64,000 nt of DNA from Nelumbo lutea (taxonomy: Eukaryota > Streptophyta > Magnoliopsida > Proteales > Nelumbonaceae): positions 58,585,655 to 58,649,654 of the forward strand of contig JAKGHH010000005.1 in NCBI GenBank assembly GCA_022828595.1, written 5' to 3'. The notes under the pieces were generated by a model. The model made no database searches and had not been told where the DNA came from. It was given only the letters and a program-made list of their open reading frames with translations. Made by a program: the position numbers and the translations under genes. This document shows, piece after piece, positions 36,201-46,553 of this stretch (position 1 is the first letter of the stretch; each line of letters starts with the position of its first letter).

Positions 36201-39200
36201 GCCAACCTTATATGAAGGTTGGAATGTTTCAGCCAGGTCGCATTGGTCCTTGACAAGACCTATTTATTATTTGTGAAGCACAATCCATTGTTTTGGGCAT
36301 CTTTGTAACACAGTGTTGATTGTGGGAATGATATCATGATCGTCAAATCAAAATTGTATTATCTTTTCTCATTCAATTAATATAATCAAAGTTTTACTAA
36401 TGAAAAAAAAAAAATAACAACTTACCAAGAACTAAGAGAAAGACAAGTTATATGTATACTGCAACTTGTGAACACTATACCAGTTATTACCTTAGGCAAG
36501 AAAGTATAAAAATGTTAAGGAAGAAAATTGATTCCTTCTGAAGCTAATTATCATTGTACCTCATCTTTCATCATGTTTGATTCCTTGGCTGCTGACCAAG
36601 CTTTGGTGATCATCAGCACCAATGCAGAATCAAGTTGATTCTTCTCAGCCAAATTGTCTATCTTTCTGCAAGCAGCATCTAGAGAAGGTGAATTGATTAT
36701 ATCATGGAACTTCAGCTCAGCAGCATTCAATGCTTCAATACTTTCAGATGCAGTATCATAAGCCTGTACTGCAGCTATGCATGTATTCCCGAGCTTGGCC
36801 AAAGCTTTTCAAACAAAAACAAAACGATATATGTTCAGCTTTGCAATTCTTCCCACAACATGATAGGTATAGAATTTTATAACAGATGTAACATCATCAA
36901 GAAGTCACAATGTTATTTGATAAAAATCAAATATGATTCACAAAATTTACTCAAATGGAAAACATAATTAAACACAAACATTCTGTCCAAATTTGATATC
37001 CACCCAAAGTAGATAATCAGGTGCTAAAAAATGAGCTACATATTCAAATGACCTAAAAGGCTCACCATTTTGCTCTGTTGGATTATCATAATAGGATTCT
37101 GCTACTGTGTGAAGATGGACAAAGAATTCCTTGGTAAAATCTTTACGCTGCCTGGCAACAACTGCACTAATCTCAGATGGTGCTCCCCTGATTATTTCAA
37201 GAAGCTCATCATGTCTTTGCACATCTTCATCAATCTGAAAAAGAGAAACTCTATATGGATTTCATGAAATGGTTTATGTACTAATTTCCTTTTGGAAACT
37301 ACTAAAGTAGAACCATATGATCAATCAGATACTCTTTGATATTCAGGGAATACTTGCACAGAAAACAGTTTCTGAGAAATAACAGCTCAAAAGCATCCCA
37401 AAAAGGAACATATTGCCCCAGAAGATTCATCAAATGGTGAATGATAACGCACTCCAAAAATAAATCCCCCAAAAAAACAAAAAAGCTTGTTGATACTTGT
37501 AGATTATCATCAATTAAACCAAGCATGCCAAATGCAGAAAGCATTAGCTTACATGGAATAAATAATCCATGGCCAATGAGTGTTGAAACCTACCTCCTTC
37601 AGCTTCCTTCCAAGTCGAAGTAGCTTGTGTTTCATCATAGGATCACTCTCATTATCTGCTCGCTCCTGGCAGTGACCAAAGAAATGTGGGCGGATATTGC
37701 TCCATTCCCTGCTGAAAGCTAGCAACCTTCTCCAATCAGCTGTTGTAGGTTTGTCAACCATGAAAACCCCAATTAACTTGTCACAAACTCTGATCATTTT
37801 AGCATTGTCTAACTCTGTCTTGTCTTGCCCATCAGCAAGTTCACTATTTTCTTCTGTGCTTTCCTCATGAATATCCATATTGTTGGATGATTGGGAGAAT
37901 GATGGTTCCTCCCTAGCACAATCATTTGGTACTGCTGCTGTATCACCAGCAATGGCTTTGAGAGAAAATTGTTGTGGCCGAATTGGTTGAAGGGATAAAT
38001 GAAATCCTGAAAAGCACCAGTTGAATCAGTGAAACTATTGTGGATGCTTTAGTTGGAAAGGAATACAGCCGCAGACAACAGCAGTAATGGGCGTTAGATT
38101 CAGTGTTCCTATCTTATCTTATCTAGATTCAGTGTTCCTATCTTATCTCTTAGCTAGATTCAGGGTTCCTATCTTATCTCTTAGCTAGATTCAGTGTTCC
38201 TATTAATTAGGCAGTAGCATTATTATTTCCTAAGTCTTTTAGAAAGTTTCTTAATGTTTCTTTTAGAAAGTTTCCTAATGTTTTTAGAAAGTCTCTTAAT
38301 GTTTTTTAGAAAGTTCTTTTTTAGAAAGTTTCCTTAAGAAGGACTCTTGTAATTCCTATTTAAGGAGAGGATGTTATTCAATAAATCCATCAAGAATTTC
38401 AGTCAAGAAAGAGCAGAGGAGAGTTGGTGATCTTTTTAACAAATCACCATTAGGGCACTAAATATAGGTTCCTCGAGAAAAGGGAGAAACAAGGGAAAAC
38501 AAGAGGTTTTCCCCGGTAACCAACTTGTGACGAGATCCTATTCATGGGCCCTTAACAATTTGGTATCAGAGCAGGGCGTCATGGGTGACTTTCGAGCAAT
38601 TGAAGACTAGGGTTCATGATCTGGAGCACAAACTTGTGGAAAACAGCAAGGAGGTGTGCGAGATCAAGGACGACGTCCGAGAATTAAGGCGCTTGATGGA
38701 GTAATATTTTTCTAGCAAGGAAAAGAGTTCAGAAGGGGCTGCAACCACAGATGGCCGCCGACTAGACATGGCAGAATTGTCTAGCGAGCAGCCGGTCGTT
38801 GCCCAGGGAACCGCGATCGTTCCCAAATATAGCAGGCTGGAATTTCCTTCCTATAATGGAATTGGAGATCCTTTGGGATGGCTGTACAGATGTGAGCAGT
38901 TCTTCCGCAACCAACGGACAGAGGACAGGGTCAAGGTAGGCTTAGCCGCATTCCACATGAGAGAGGAGGCGCAACTCTGGTTTTATATATTGGAGCAGGA
39001 GGAGCCTGGGCTCAGTTGGACCCAATTCAAATCCTACTGCCTTCTCAGATTCGGGCCCCCATTAACAAGCAATCCATTAGGCGAACTAATCAACTTCAAA
39101 CAAACTGGAACTGTGGCTGAGTATCAGCGTCAGTTTCAGACCCTCCTTACAAGAGCATCTTCGGTACGACTATACCAGCAGGTTGACATGTTCACCGCAA

Positions 39201-40918
39201 GGTTAGTGGAAACTTTGAGGGTGGATGTGGAGATGCAAAATCCCCCCAATCTGGTTATTGCTATGAATTTGGTTCGCGCTTTTGAACGCAAATTGCAACT
39301 CAATCGTGGAAGTATCAGTATAGGGCGGCCTCAAACAACATGGGCAGCCCCGAAACCACTCGAAATGGCTCCATCTTCAGCAGCTAGCGAAGAACAGAAA
39401 CCACAGACGAGCAAGAGGAAGATGAGGATGAACCCTCTTCATTGGAACCCGATCCAAGAGGGCAAAATCATTCCACATATCCTGGATTCCTTTGATTGTG
39501 TTTCAAGACACCTATCATGAATTTGAGCTTGAGGACAAGCTCTTAGTCCAGGAGGGGAGTAATATTGTGGATGCTTTAGTTGGAAAGGAATACAGCCGCA
39601 GACAGTAGCAGTAATGGGCGTTAGATTCAGTGTTCCTATCTTATCTCTTAGCTAGATTCAGTGTTCCTATTAATTAGGCAGTAGCATTATTATTTCCTAG
39701 GTCTTTTAGAAAGTTTCCTAATGGTTTTTAGAAAGTTCTTTTTTAGAAAGTTTTCTTAAGAAGGACTCTTGTAATTCCTATTTAAGGAGCATATGTTATT
39801 CAATAAATCCATCCAGAATTTCAGTCAAGAAAGAGCAGAGGAGAGTAGGTGATCTCTTTAACAAATCACCATTAATGCACTAAAGATAGGTTCCTTGAGA
39901 AAAGGGAGAAGCAAGGGAAAACAAGAGGTTTTCCCCGGTAACCGACCTGTGACGAGATCCTATTCGCGGGCCCTTAACAGAAACACAGACAAGAGGTTAT
40001 GATTTATCACAAGTACAAATCATTAATATAGCATGGTTGCATCAAACAAGTCCATACAACACTGAATACCTGAAAACCTAAAAGTGTGAGATAATGTTTG
40101 TGAGATTTCTAAAATTAGCAGACAAATCTTAAAGGAACATTTTTTCATTCAAGAAACAAGAAGCATTTACACTTAAGGTAGAACCCTTGAATGACAGAAA
40201 TATGAAAACACTCACATGACTTGAAAATCGAATATAAAATATTTGACCAACCTATCAATTATAAGCTACTACTACTCGTTCACATAAAACTTTTCTCATA
40301 TGTATTCGTCCGAAATGAAAGGAGACAATGTAATTAGCCTATCCTTTATATTATTGCCAAATTCTGTGGATAAATTGAATATGTAGAACTGAAATTATCC
40401 AACAAACTCCTTTTTTCCTACAAAATCCGCTCTTTTAATCATATAACCAAAACTGTGGTTAGCATTCTTCTCTTAATCTCCCCTTTTATTTTCAGTCGTC
40501 AAAAGCACAGTTACATACAATTACATGTCTAGTTAGGCAAAAGACTGTTGTTTTTGTGTATTCAATCAGACACCTTCCTACTTTCTTTCTAAAAAAACGA
40601 GTGGATATGTAAAAGTTAATCTTACAAAAACTTCAACAGCAAATGTAGAAAATATAAAAAAAGAAGCAGAAACTGAGAACTAAATGATTTTTTCTAAAGC
40701 TTAACCTAGAAAAGCCCTAAATACTCGATCAAATCAAAACCTCAAAAGTGGTAGAGCTCCTGACCTTTGTTTCTGTAGGAGAATGGAGAAGCTAGACTTG
40801 AATTTCTCTTGAAGTTCAAAGAAACAGAGAAGTCTCGTGAACAGATAGAACCTCTAACTGGATACCAACGGTTTGGGAGTAGACGTGATGTTTGAATAGT
40901 CGCAGAAGCAATCTCCAT
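33262..40918 (-). CDS. Chloroplast protein like Arabidopsis At4g37920, six exons
   Basis: Exons in order of translation are 40765-40918, 37594-38006, 37066-37234, 36560-36804, 33911-34098 and 33262-33421. All junctions are GT/AG and the phases join cleanly into 442 codons plus stop; the Arabidopsis protein is about 427. Residues 1-51 (MEIASATIQTSRLLPNRWYP and on) are Ser/Arg-rich with few acids, like a chloroplast transit peptide. The body contains MIRVCDKLIGVFMVDKPT, WSNIRPHFFGHCQERAD, KEFFVHLHTVAESYYDN, LVLMITKAWSAAKESNM, LMPKEIRILKYLL and ends REARDLMNPKIIERLEELKV...NFM. It is highly conserved in plants; database names call it endoribonuclease E-like, but its role is unknown. Intron 1 carries a Ty3-type insertion and intron 4 a LINE tail. 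It is divergent to the PPR gene. Confidence 0.92.
34380..34822 (+). mobile_element. LINE 3' fragment (RNase H end) in intron 4
   Basis: Across frames: WHVQQGAMNLKFDNCATGNI...SQIGG (RNase H start), then LARELSVQFKWARRPANGMV and DALAKQGVNRE (RNase H end). Then come about 90 bp and an A-rich tail ending near 34822. This matches the last domain of plant non-LTR retrotransposons. It is 5'-truncated and lies opposite to the host gene. Confidence 0.7.
35193..35251 (+). mobile_element. Micro-retroposition: poly(A) between a 22-bp duplication
   Basis: AAGAAGAATCTTGTGTAAGT followed by AT occurs at 35193-35214 and 35230-35251. Only TCAT plus 11 A lies between. This has the form of a reverse-transcribed insertion truncated to little more than its tail. 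Confidence 0.6.
38036..38557 (+). repeat. 5' LTR of the intron element
   Basis: Starts TATTGTGGATGC and ends CCCTTAACA. It contains four copies of a GATTCAGTGTTCCTATCTTA-type unit and five TTTAGAAAGTTTC-type units, more than in the 3' LTR, which explains the length difference of about 105 bp. A TATTTAAGGAG box near 38358 could serve as the promoter TATA. Confidence 0.88.
38561..38573 (+). promoter_or_regulatory. Primer binding site, initiator tRNA-Met type
   Basis: TGGTATCAGAGC lies 3 bp after the 5' LTR and is the usual tRNA-iMet complement of plant LTR elements. Confidence 0.9.
38768..39520 (+). CDS. Gag-like ORF of the intron element (partial)
   Basis: 250 residues from ATG 38768. Residues 18-155 carry the Ty3 gag core: KYSRLEFPSYNGIGDPLGWL, YRCEQFFRNQRTEDRVK, AFHMREEAQLWFYIL, FGPPLTSNPLGELINFKQTG and VAEYQRQFQTLL. 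An upstream coiled-coil segment (38609-38703: DLEHKLVENSKEVCEIKDDV) is cut off by a frameshift and stops. No CCHC knuckle is present: the frame runs from gag into the pol end at the internal deletion. Confidence 0.8.
   Translation: MAELSSEQPVVAQGTAIVPKYSRLEFPSYNGIGDPLGWLYRCEQFFRNQRTEDRVKVGLAAFHMREEAQLWFYILEQEEPGLSWTQFKSYCLLRFGPPLTSNPLGELINFKQTGTVAEYQRQFQTLLTRASSVRLYQQVDMFTARLVETLRVDVEMQNPPNLVIAMNLVRAFERKLQLNRGSISIGRPQTTWAAPKPLEMAPSSAASEEQKPQTSKRKMRMNPLHWNPIQEGKIIPHILDSFDCVSRHLS
39497..39562 (+). pseudogene. Stub of pol C-terminus plus polypurine tract
   Basis: In another frame the segment reads VFQDTYHEFELEDKLLVQEG, the usual extreme C-terminus of Ty3 pol (ELEDK...GG/EG). It is followed by the purine tract GGAGGGGAGTAA just before the 3' LTR. 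All other pol domains are deleted. Confidence 0.7.
39563..39979 (+). repeat. 3' LTR of the intron element
   Basis: Same ends as the 5' LTR, but with two GATTCAGTGTTCCTAT units and three TTTAGAAAGT units. Confidence 0.88.
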
Positions 40919-41365
40919 GGACGAAGACTCGTACAAGAAATATATCTGGTATTAGAAATTTCGACCTGGACGGAACTTCAGGAATACTAGTTAGGATTTA
41001 GGAACTAGGATTTTGATGATGATTCAAAGAGGGCTCCCTCACACGAGGCAGGGCTTTCGGGGAATAAATAGTAAATATATTAGCAACAATATTACAGCAA
41101 ATCATGATTTTCCTCCACTTGACACGTGGCAAAAGCAAAATGAAAATCTTCCTTATCAATCCAAGGTGGGGTATGTTGTTCAGTAAATTCCAATCTGACG
41201 ACAAAAATCCGCACTTTTTATATGAAAGATCCCTTAATTGTGATCTTTTAAGCTTTGATACGCTGGTTAAGCACCATATCACAAGGCAGACGACCACTGG
41301 TTGTGAGAACAGGGATCAGTAGATTCAAGTCGTCTGTGTTCCCGCGAAAACGGCTAATCCCTGCA
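40919..41365. promoter_or_regulatory. Shared divergent promoter region of two chloroplast-protein genes
   Basis: The start codons of the At4g37920-like gene (minus) and the PPR gene (plus) are 447 bp apart with no other gene between. The region contains CACTTGACACGTGGC (about 41116-41130), which includes an ACGTG core of G-box/ABRE type. Core promoter elements are not obvious by eye. Confidence 0.6.
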
Positions 41366-43207
41366 ATGCTTTCACCCTCCTTCTTGTACATTCCTCAATT
41401 TCAACCACCCTGTTTGTTTCTTCCTCAACCATCCCAATCGTCAAAAGGGAGCAGGCAAGTTAGGATAAACCAGAAGAAGTACAAGAATCTCACAAAGTAT
41501 CATTGTTTTTCTTGTAAAGATCGCTTGTTTTCGAACAGATTACAGAAAACCTGCCATGTTTCCCATTCCGCACAAAACCCAGACGCCGATTTATCTGATT
41601 CTGTGTCGAGGGATCTTGGCGTACTTGCTTCCTTGATTCAGTCGTCTTGTACTGTTAAAGAAATTAGAAGATTACATGCAATCGTTGTAAAATTTTTAGG
41701 GGCTCCTGTGACGTTTGTAGATAATAATTTGATTTCTAGCTATGCGAGAGTTGGTAAATTATTGGAGGCTCGTAAGGTGTTCGACAGAATGATGGAAAGA
41801 AATGTTATTTCATGGACTGCGATTCTTAATGGTTATTTGAGAGCTGGGTTCGACGAAGAAGCTTCACGGTTATTCATCGAGTTGGTTGAAAGTGGCATAC
41901 AAGCTAACAGTAAAACATTTGTGTGTATATTGAACCTATGCAGTAGGAGATCAGATTTTGAGCTTGGAAGACAAATTCATGCTTGCATTCTAAAAGGGAA
42001 TTGGAGTAACTTGATTGTTGATAGTGCCGTTGTTCACTTCTATGCCCAATGCTGTGATCTATCTTCTGCATTTCAAGCATTTGATCGAATGTTAGAGCAC
42101 GATGTAGTTTGTTGGACCACAATCATAACGGCTTGTGCACAACATGGTCATGAAGAAGAGGCTTTTCATATGTTTGCAAAAATGCAATCTGAGGGTTTTA
42201 TTCCAAATGAGTATACAGTGTGTAGTGTTCTGAAGGCATGTAGTGAAGTGGAGGATCTAAGTTTTGGGAGACAACTACATGGTGCTTTAGTTAAGAGTAT
42301 GTTCAAGGATGAAGTTTTTGTAGGGACTTCTCTAGTTGGCATGTATGCAAAATGTGGGGAAGTTTTAGCATCTAGAAAAGTGTTCGATAGAATGAGGAAG
42401 AGAAATACTGTCACATGGACTTCCATGATAGCAGGCTATGCACAAAATGGACTTGGTGAAGAGGCCATAAGCCTTTTTCGAGTAATGAAGAGGCGAAATA
42501 TATATGCAAATAAGTTGACCATCGCCAGCATCCTTAGGGCTTGTGGCTCAATTGGGGCCTTAACCACTGGAAAGGAAGTTCATACTCAGGTCTTGAAGAA
42601 TTCCATCCAAAACAATATCTATGTAGGGAGCACCCTTGTCTGGTTCTACTGCAAATGTGCAGAGTTCATTTATGCTTCCAAAGTTCTTCAATCCATGCCT
42701 TTTAGGGATGTTGTGTCATGGACTGCAATAATCTCTGGTTATGCACATCGTGGATATGGTTTAGAGGCTCTGGAGTTCTTGAAAGAAATGCTGTGCGAAG
42801 GTGTTGTGCCAAACCCATTTACTTATTCATCAGCATTAAAAGCATGTGCCAATGTAAAAGCTCTTTTGCAAGGTAAATGGATTCACTCATCTGTTAACAA
42901 GACTTGCTCTTTGTCTAATGTGTTTGTGGGCAGTGCTTTAATTGATATGTATGCAAAATGTGGGTGTGTTTCTGAGGCAATTAAAGTTTTTGATAGCATG
43001 CCTGAACGGAATTTGGTGTCCTGGAAGGCAATGATTGTAGGGTATGCAAGAAATGGGCTTTGCCGAGAGGCTCTAAAGCTCATGTATCGGATGCAAGCAG
43101 AAGGAATTAAGGTGGATGACTACATCCTTACCACAGTTCTTATTGCATGTGGAGATGTTGAATTGGAACTAGAGTCCTCATCTGAACGTTGCCTTCAGCC
43201 AAATTGA
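41366..43207 (+). CDS. PLS-type pentatricopeptide repeat protein, like At4g18520 (SEL1/PDM1)
   Basis: 613 residues in one exon from ATG 41366, close to Arabidopsis At4g18520 (617). The longer frame upstream has no ATG. The first 75 residues or so are Ser/Pro/Lys-rich, like a plastid transit peptide. From about residue 85 follow tandem PPR units of about 31-36 residues with typical phrases: LISSYARVGKLLEARKVFD, NVISWTAILNGYLRAG, LVGMYAKCGEVLASRKVFD, TWTSMIAGYAQNGLGEEAI, LIDMYAKCGCVSEAIKVFD, LVSWKAMIVGYARNG. There is no E, E+ or DYW domain after the last repeat, as in SEL1/PDM1. That protein is needed for plastid RNA maturation and editing and early chloroplast development; the role here is by similarity. 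Divergent neighbour of the At4g37920-like gene. Confidence 0.92.
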   Translation: MLSPSFLYIPQFQPPCLFLPQPSQSSKGSRQVRINQKKYKNLTKYHCFSCKDRLFSNRLQKTCHVSHSAQNPDADLSDSVSRDLGVLASLIQSSCTVKEIRRLHAIVVKFLGAPVTFVDNNLISSYARVGKLLEARKVFDRMMERNVISWTAILNGYLRAGFDEEASRLFIELVESGIQANSKTFVCILNLCSRRSDFELGRQIHACILKGNWSNLIVDSAVVHFYAQCCDLSSAFQAFDRMLEHDVVCWTTIITACAQHGHEEEAFHMFAKMQSEGFIPNEYTVCSVLKACSEVEDLSFGRQLHGALVKSMFKDEVFVGTSLVGMYAKCGEVLASRKVFDRMRKRNTVTWTSMIAGYAQNGLGEEAISLFRVMKRRNIYANKLTIASILRACGSIGALTTGKEVHTQVLKNSIQNNIYVGSTLVWFYCKCAEFIYASKVLQSMPFRDVVSWTAIISGYAHRGYGLEALEFLKEMLCEGVVPNPFTYSSALKACANVKALLQGKWIHSSVNKTCSLSNVFVGSALIDMYAKCGCVSEAIKVFDSMPERNLVSWKAMIVGYARNGLCREALKLMYRMQAEGIKVDDYILTTVLIACGDVELELESSSERCLQPN

Positions 43208-44959
43208 ACCTTTGTGTCATCCAAGCAAAAGATGGAATTCTGGGGATTGACAAAATGGTAGCTAGTCCATGTAGATCAATGTTACATTAGTTAATGTTGG
43301 GCTATGGATGGAGAATGACAAGAAAATATACAAGCCTGATTGAGAATAAGGCCTAGAAGTCCTTACAAGGAGTGAAATCAAATACATTCCAGTGTCCCAA
43401 TCTGAGTATGAGAATGACAAATTGCTGGAAGCAGTCTCAGAGATGTATGAACTACCCGGCAGTTAAGAGAAATGTGCTTCCTCTATGATCTATGCTTTGT
43501 CAGATGCATGCATCTATGTTTATTTTAAGCAGGTTAGTTCCAAGAGATTCATATGGAATCTCAGTTGCTCAATATCTATCTCTTATGCATCCCAAAGGCA
43601 TTCAGTAAGGTGGCAATCAGAGTGTCAAATGAAATGGGTACACTTCCCTGGCAGAACTTTCTGGTCTGATTTTTTGATTTACAGTCTGTAGTAAAAAGAA
43701 AAGATTGCTGTTGAAACCCAACTCACCGACCATTCATAAAAAAAAAAAAAAAAAAAGAAAACCCATCTCACCAACCGGAAGAAAATAGTCTCTATTTTGC
43801 TTAAATTATAATTTGGGCAGTTCACACCAATGAATTTCATTGACCATCATGTAATACTGTATGTCTTGGGTCTCCACCATACTTAATCAATGATATTCCT
43901 ACAAAATGCAGATTCATTGGTTGAATGGATGGTATCCACGACCAAGGATTGTATTGCAAAAATGTTTGCCTTAGTTTTAGGGGGTGGTCAAAATACAATT
44001 CAACTTTCTCTTAATCTTTCACTTCTTTTATTCTGTGATTAGCTTTTTATTTTTTATGCAAATAATGCAAACATATCATTTTTAAAAGAACCTACCCTGA
44101 AGGTTGGATTACTTGTTTCAATAGCTCTTTTAGGTCTTTTTAATAACTTTCTTGGTCAAGAATAAACTTTTCAAGTAATATAACTGTATGTTTTCAATGC
44201 TTTTAGATAACTTTGTAGGGAGGAAAATGATGGATGAGTAGCCATAGGCCCTCATTTGATCCTCAACATGTTGGAAAATCCAGTGGTCATGATAAGCTAC
44301 ATGTTGATGGAAGATTGGTTATCTCTGTGCTTCAGCTTCACTTTCACACACAGCCAACATTCTTTTTTATTTTCTTTTTCCTATATTATTATTATCTATT
44401 TTCCATAAAAAGAAAAAAATATTTGGTTGCTTGTTTCCTTGAAAATGATTATGCATGGAGAAACCACTGTTATTGGATTACATCGGGTCCTATTTCCAGC
44501 TCTTATTAGGTCAACAGAAAGCCATTTGGCTTGGTTTAGGTTGGGTGATTAAGTGATGAGATCCCTGGTCAGTGAGACACTTGTCTCAAATCTCAATATG
44601 GAGGGGCTTGAATTAGTCTATTGAGTATCTTGCTCCCAAAGTGCATGCAAATCAGTTATGTTCCTCACCTTAAAAATAGGGAAATAAATGTTGGATTAAG
44701 CCATTATATAATGCCATCTCATATACTATATGATGTGTGTATGGGATAACAGACTGGGAAGGGCAAGTAACCTCCCATTGCGTTCAGCCCAATTTGGATT
44801 TGGTTGCTCTCTATTGTATACTGCTCTAGTAGACTGTATCACTGTATGTCTCGGATTCTTTATTTTGTTTCTTAGGTTAGAGTGCCCCAGCTTCAGTCAT
44901 CCATCACAAGGAGCATCCAAATCTGATCGGGTTTGCAGAAAATTCTATTAGTTTCTAGG
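43208..44959. other. 3' flank of the PPR gene, no further gene
   Basis: Short frames are unsupported. Contains the small poly(A) insertion at 43713-43776. Confidence 0.45.
43713..43776 (+). mobile_element. Second micro-retroposition with poly(A)
   Basis: GAAACCCAACTCACCGACC and GAAAACCCATCTCACCAACC (about 17 of 19 aligned bases match, with one indel) flank ATTCAT plus an A run of 18-19. The form is the same as at 35193-35251, including the TTCAT before the A run. Confidence 0.55.
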
Positions 44960-45735
44960 GTTATACAAGTCCATCTTACACATCAGCAAAGAAAAAAGAA
45001 AATTATCTAAAACCTCTTTGTCACTTTATTGACAACATCTAAAACTTCCCGATGTTTAGATACCTCCCTCTGAGAGCAGATTAACTGAACTTGATATAGC
45101 TGTTTTATGGGCTGTGGGACCAATCTTTTTGCTCCATACCAGCCATTAAGTGCATATGCCTCACAATTACTCAATCAAGTTCAGCTAATCTTTTCTCCTC
45201 CAAGGAACCCTGCAAGGTTTTGTAAATCATATACTTCATGACTCTCTCTTTCTCTCTCCTGCCAAAACAATGTTCCACCACTAATACTGTTTCATTAATT
45301 TTTTGTTGATCAGTTTATTCAAATCACACAAGCATGTTGAGTTGTCTAATAGTTGAAAAGATCTAAACTTGTATATAATAATATAAATCCGTCTTACACA
45401 TCAGCAAAGAGGAGAGGAAACTATCTAAAACTTCCTGTAACTTAAAACTTCCCGACATTTAGATGAATCCGGATCTTCATTTTCTACCCACACTACCCAC
45501 AAGACACGATAGCCATGCATTGGAAACATTTCATGAATGATAGCTTACAAGTACGGAAGATGTTCCTGATGTGTGGCTGCAATACCTTGTGGGTAGTAGA
45601 TTCAAGCTCCTTTTAGATGCCCTTACGGTTTAAAGGTTTAAATCATATATTTCTCTCTCTCTCCTGCCCAAAAAAATGTTCCATAACTAATGCCATTCAT
45701 CTATTTTTGTTGATCAATTTTATTCAAATCACATT
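44960..45735. repeat. Tandem segmental duplication, unit about 400 bp
   Basis: Four landmarks recur in the same order: CTTACACATCAGCAAAGA (44976, 45393), AACTTCCCGA (45041, 45446), CTCTCTCTCCTGCC (45250, 45655) and TTTGTTGATCA...TTATTCAAATCACA (45302, 45706). The copies are about 410 bp apart and well diverged. Confidence 0.75.
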
Positions 45736-46308
45736 TATAAGGATAAGAAAGCCATAAAGTACATTGACATGCTTAAATCAGGAGTGTCCATACAATGCAC
45801 CACCACCTAAACATTGATATATCTTCATCTTCTTGTGACTTCAAGGGATCCCTCGTCTTTAAGTCAGTGGCATTTTGCTCATTTGTAAATTCACTTTCTT
45901 TTAAGGGTATTTTGTATACATTGAAATATACATGTCTGAACAATACACTGTTATGAGAGGTATAGTAAGTTCACTTTCTTTTATTTACCATCCGATTTAA
46001 TACCATTATGAGGAGGCAGAGGATCTCCTGTCCACACCTACAGCTGCACATTAGGTTCATTTTGGATGTACCCGATCTGAGCGACTGTTAACAAATCTCA
46101 GTGGAGCCCGGATTTGCTACTTGTCATCCTGAGTATGCCTGTCTTTCATAATAATATGGATAAGCTGAAAGTGAATAATAAGTGATGGCTCATGGATGTT
46201 TTGTGGGATGTGGAACCAATGATAATACCCCATGTCAGCCATAAATGCTAAGTGAGAGATTGAGGTGGTGTCTTTGCTCTTTCTCAGAAAAACAGCAATG
46301 CAATGGTC
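45736..46308. other. Gene-free stretch
   Basis: No gene. GTAAGTTCACTTTCTTTTA-like text occurs twice (about 45888 and 45965). Confidence 0.4.
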
Positions 46309-46545
46309 GGGAGGTACTTGGTTTCATTGTCATTTTCGGAGAAAATGGTGTCATGTTGGAATCACATTTGTGACCATTCCTTACAACGTTTGGGCTTTGG
46401 AGAATGCAAAAAACGTCAAAATATCTGATGTGGCACCGATTTTTGAGAATCAATGCATGCATTTTTTGCCTTTTCAAGATTATCTGATGTGGCTCCAATG
46501 TGGCGTCGTTTTCTTGAAAAACGGCAATGAAACCAAACACCTCCT
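46309..46545. mobile_element. hAT-type MITE with 60-bp inverted repeats
   Basis: Left GGGAGGTACTTGGTTTCATT against reversed right AGGAGGTGTTTGGTTTCATT; the similarity continues through GTCACATTGGA-like sequence to about 60 bp. Flanking 8-mers CAATGGTC and GAATGGTT match at 6 of 8. Confidence 0.65.
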
Positions 46546-46553
46546 GAATGGTT

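Larger units (their letters stand above)
38036..39979 (+). mobile_element. Non-autonomous Ty3/gypsy-type element in intron 1
   Basis: Two LTRs (38036-38557 and 39563-39979) flank a 1-kb interior. GAAAC lies on both sides (38031-38035 and 39980-39984), a perfect 5-bp duplication. The interior has a tRNA-Met-type primer site, a gag ORF, a stub of the pol C-terminus and a purine tract; protease, RT, RNase H and integrase are missing. Over about 230 bp the LTRs differ at roughly 13 positions by eye, so the insertion is not recent. It is antisense to the host gene. Confidence 0.9.

Noticed and set aside
41255..41365. 37-codon extension of the PPR frame
   Set aside because: It begins at TTG with no ATG. 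Starting at 41366 gives the expected family length and a transit-like N-terminus.
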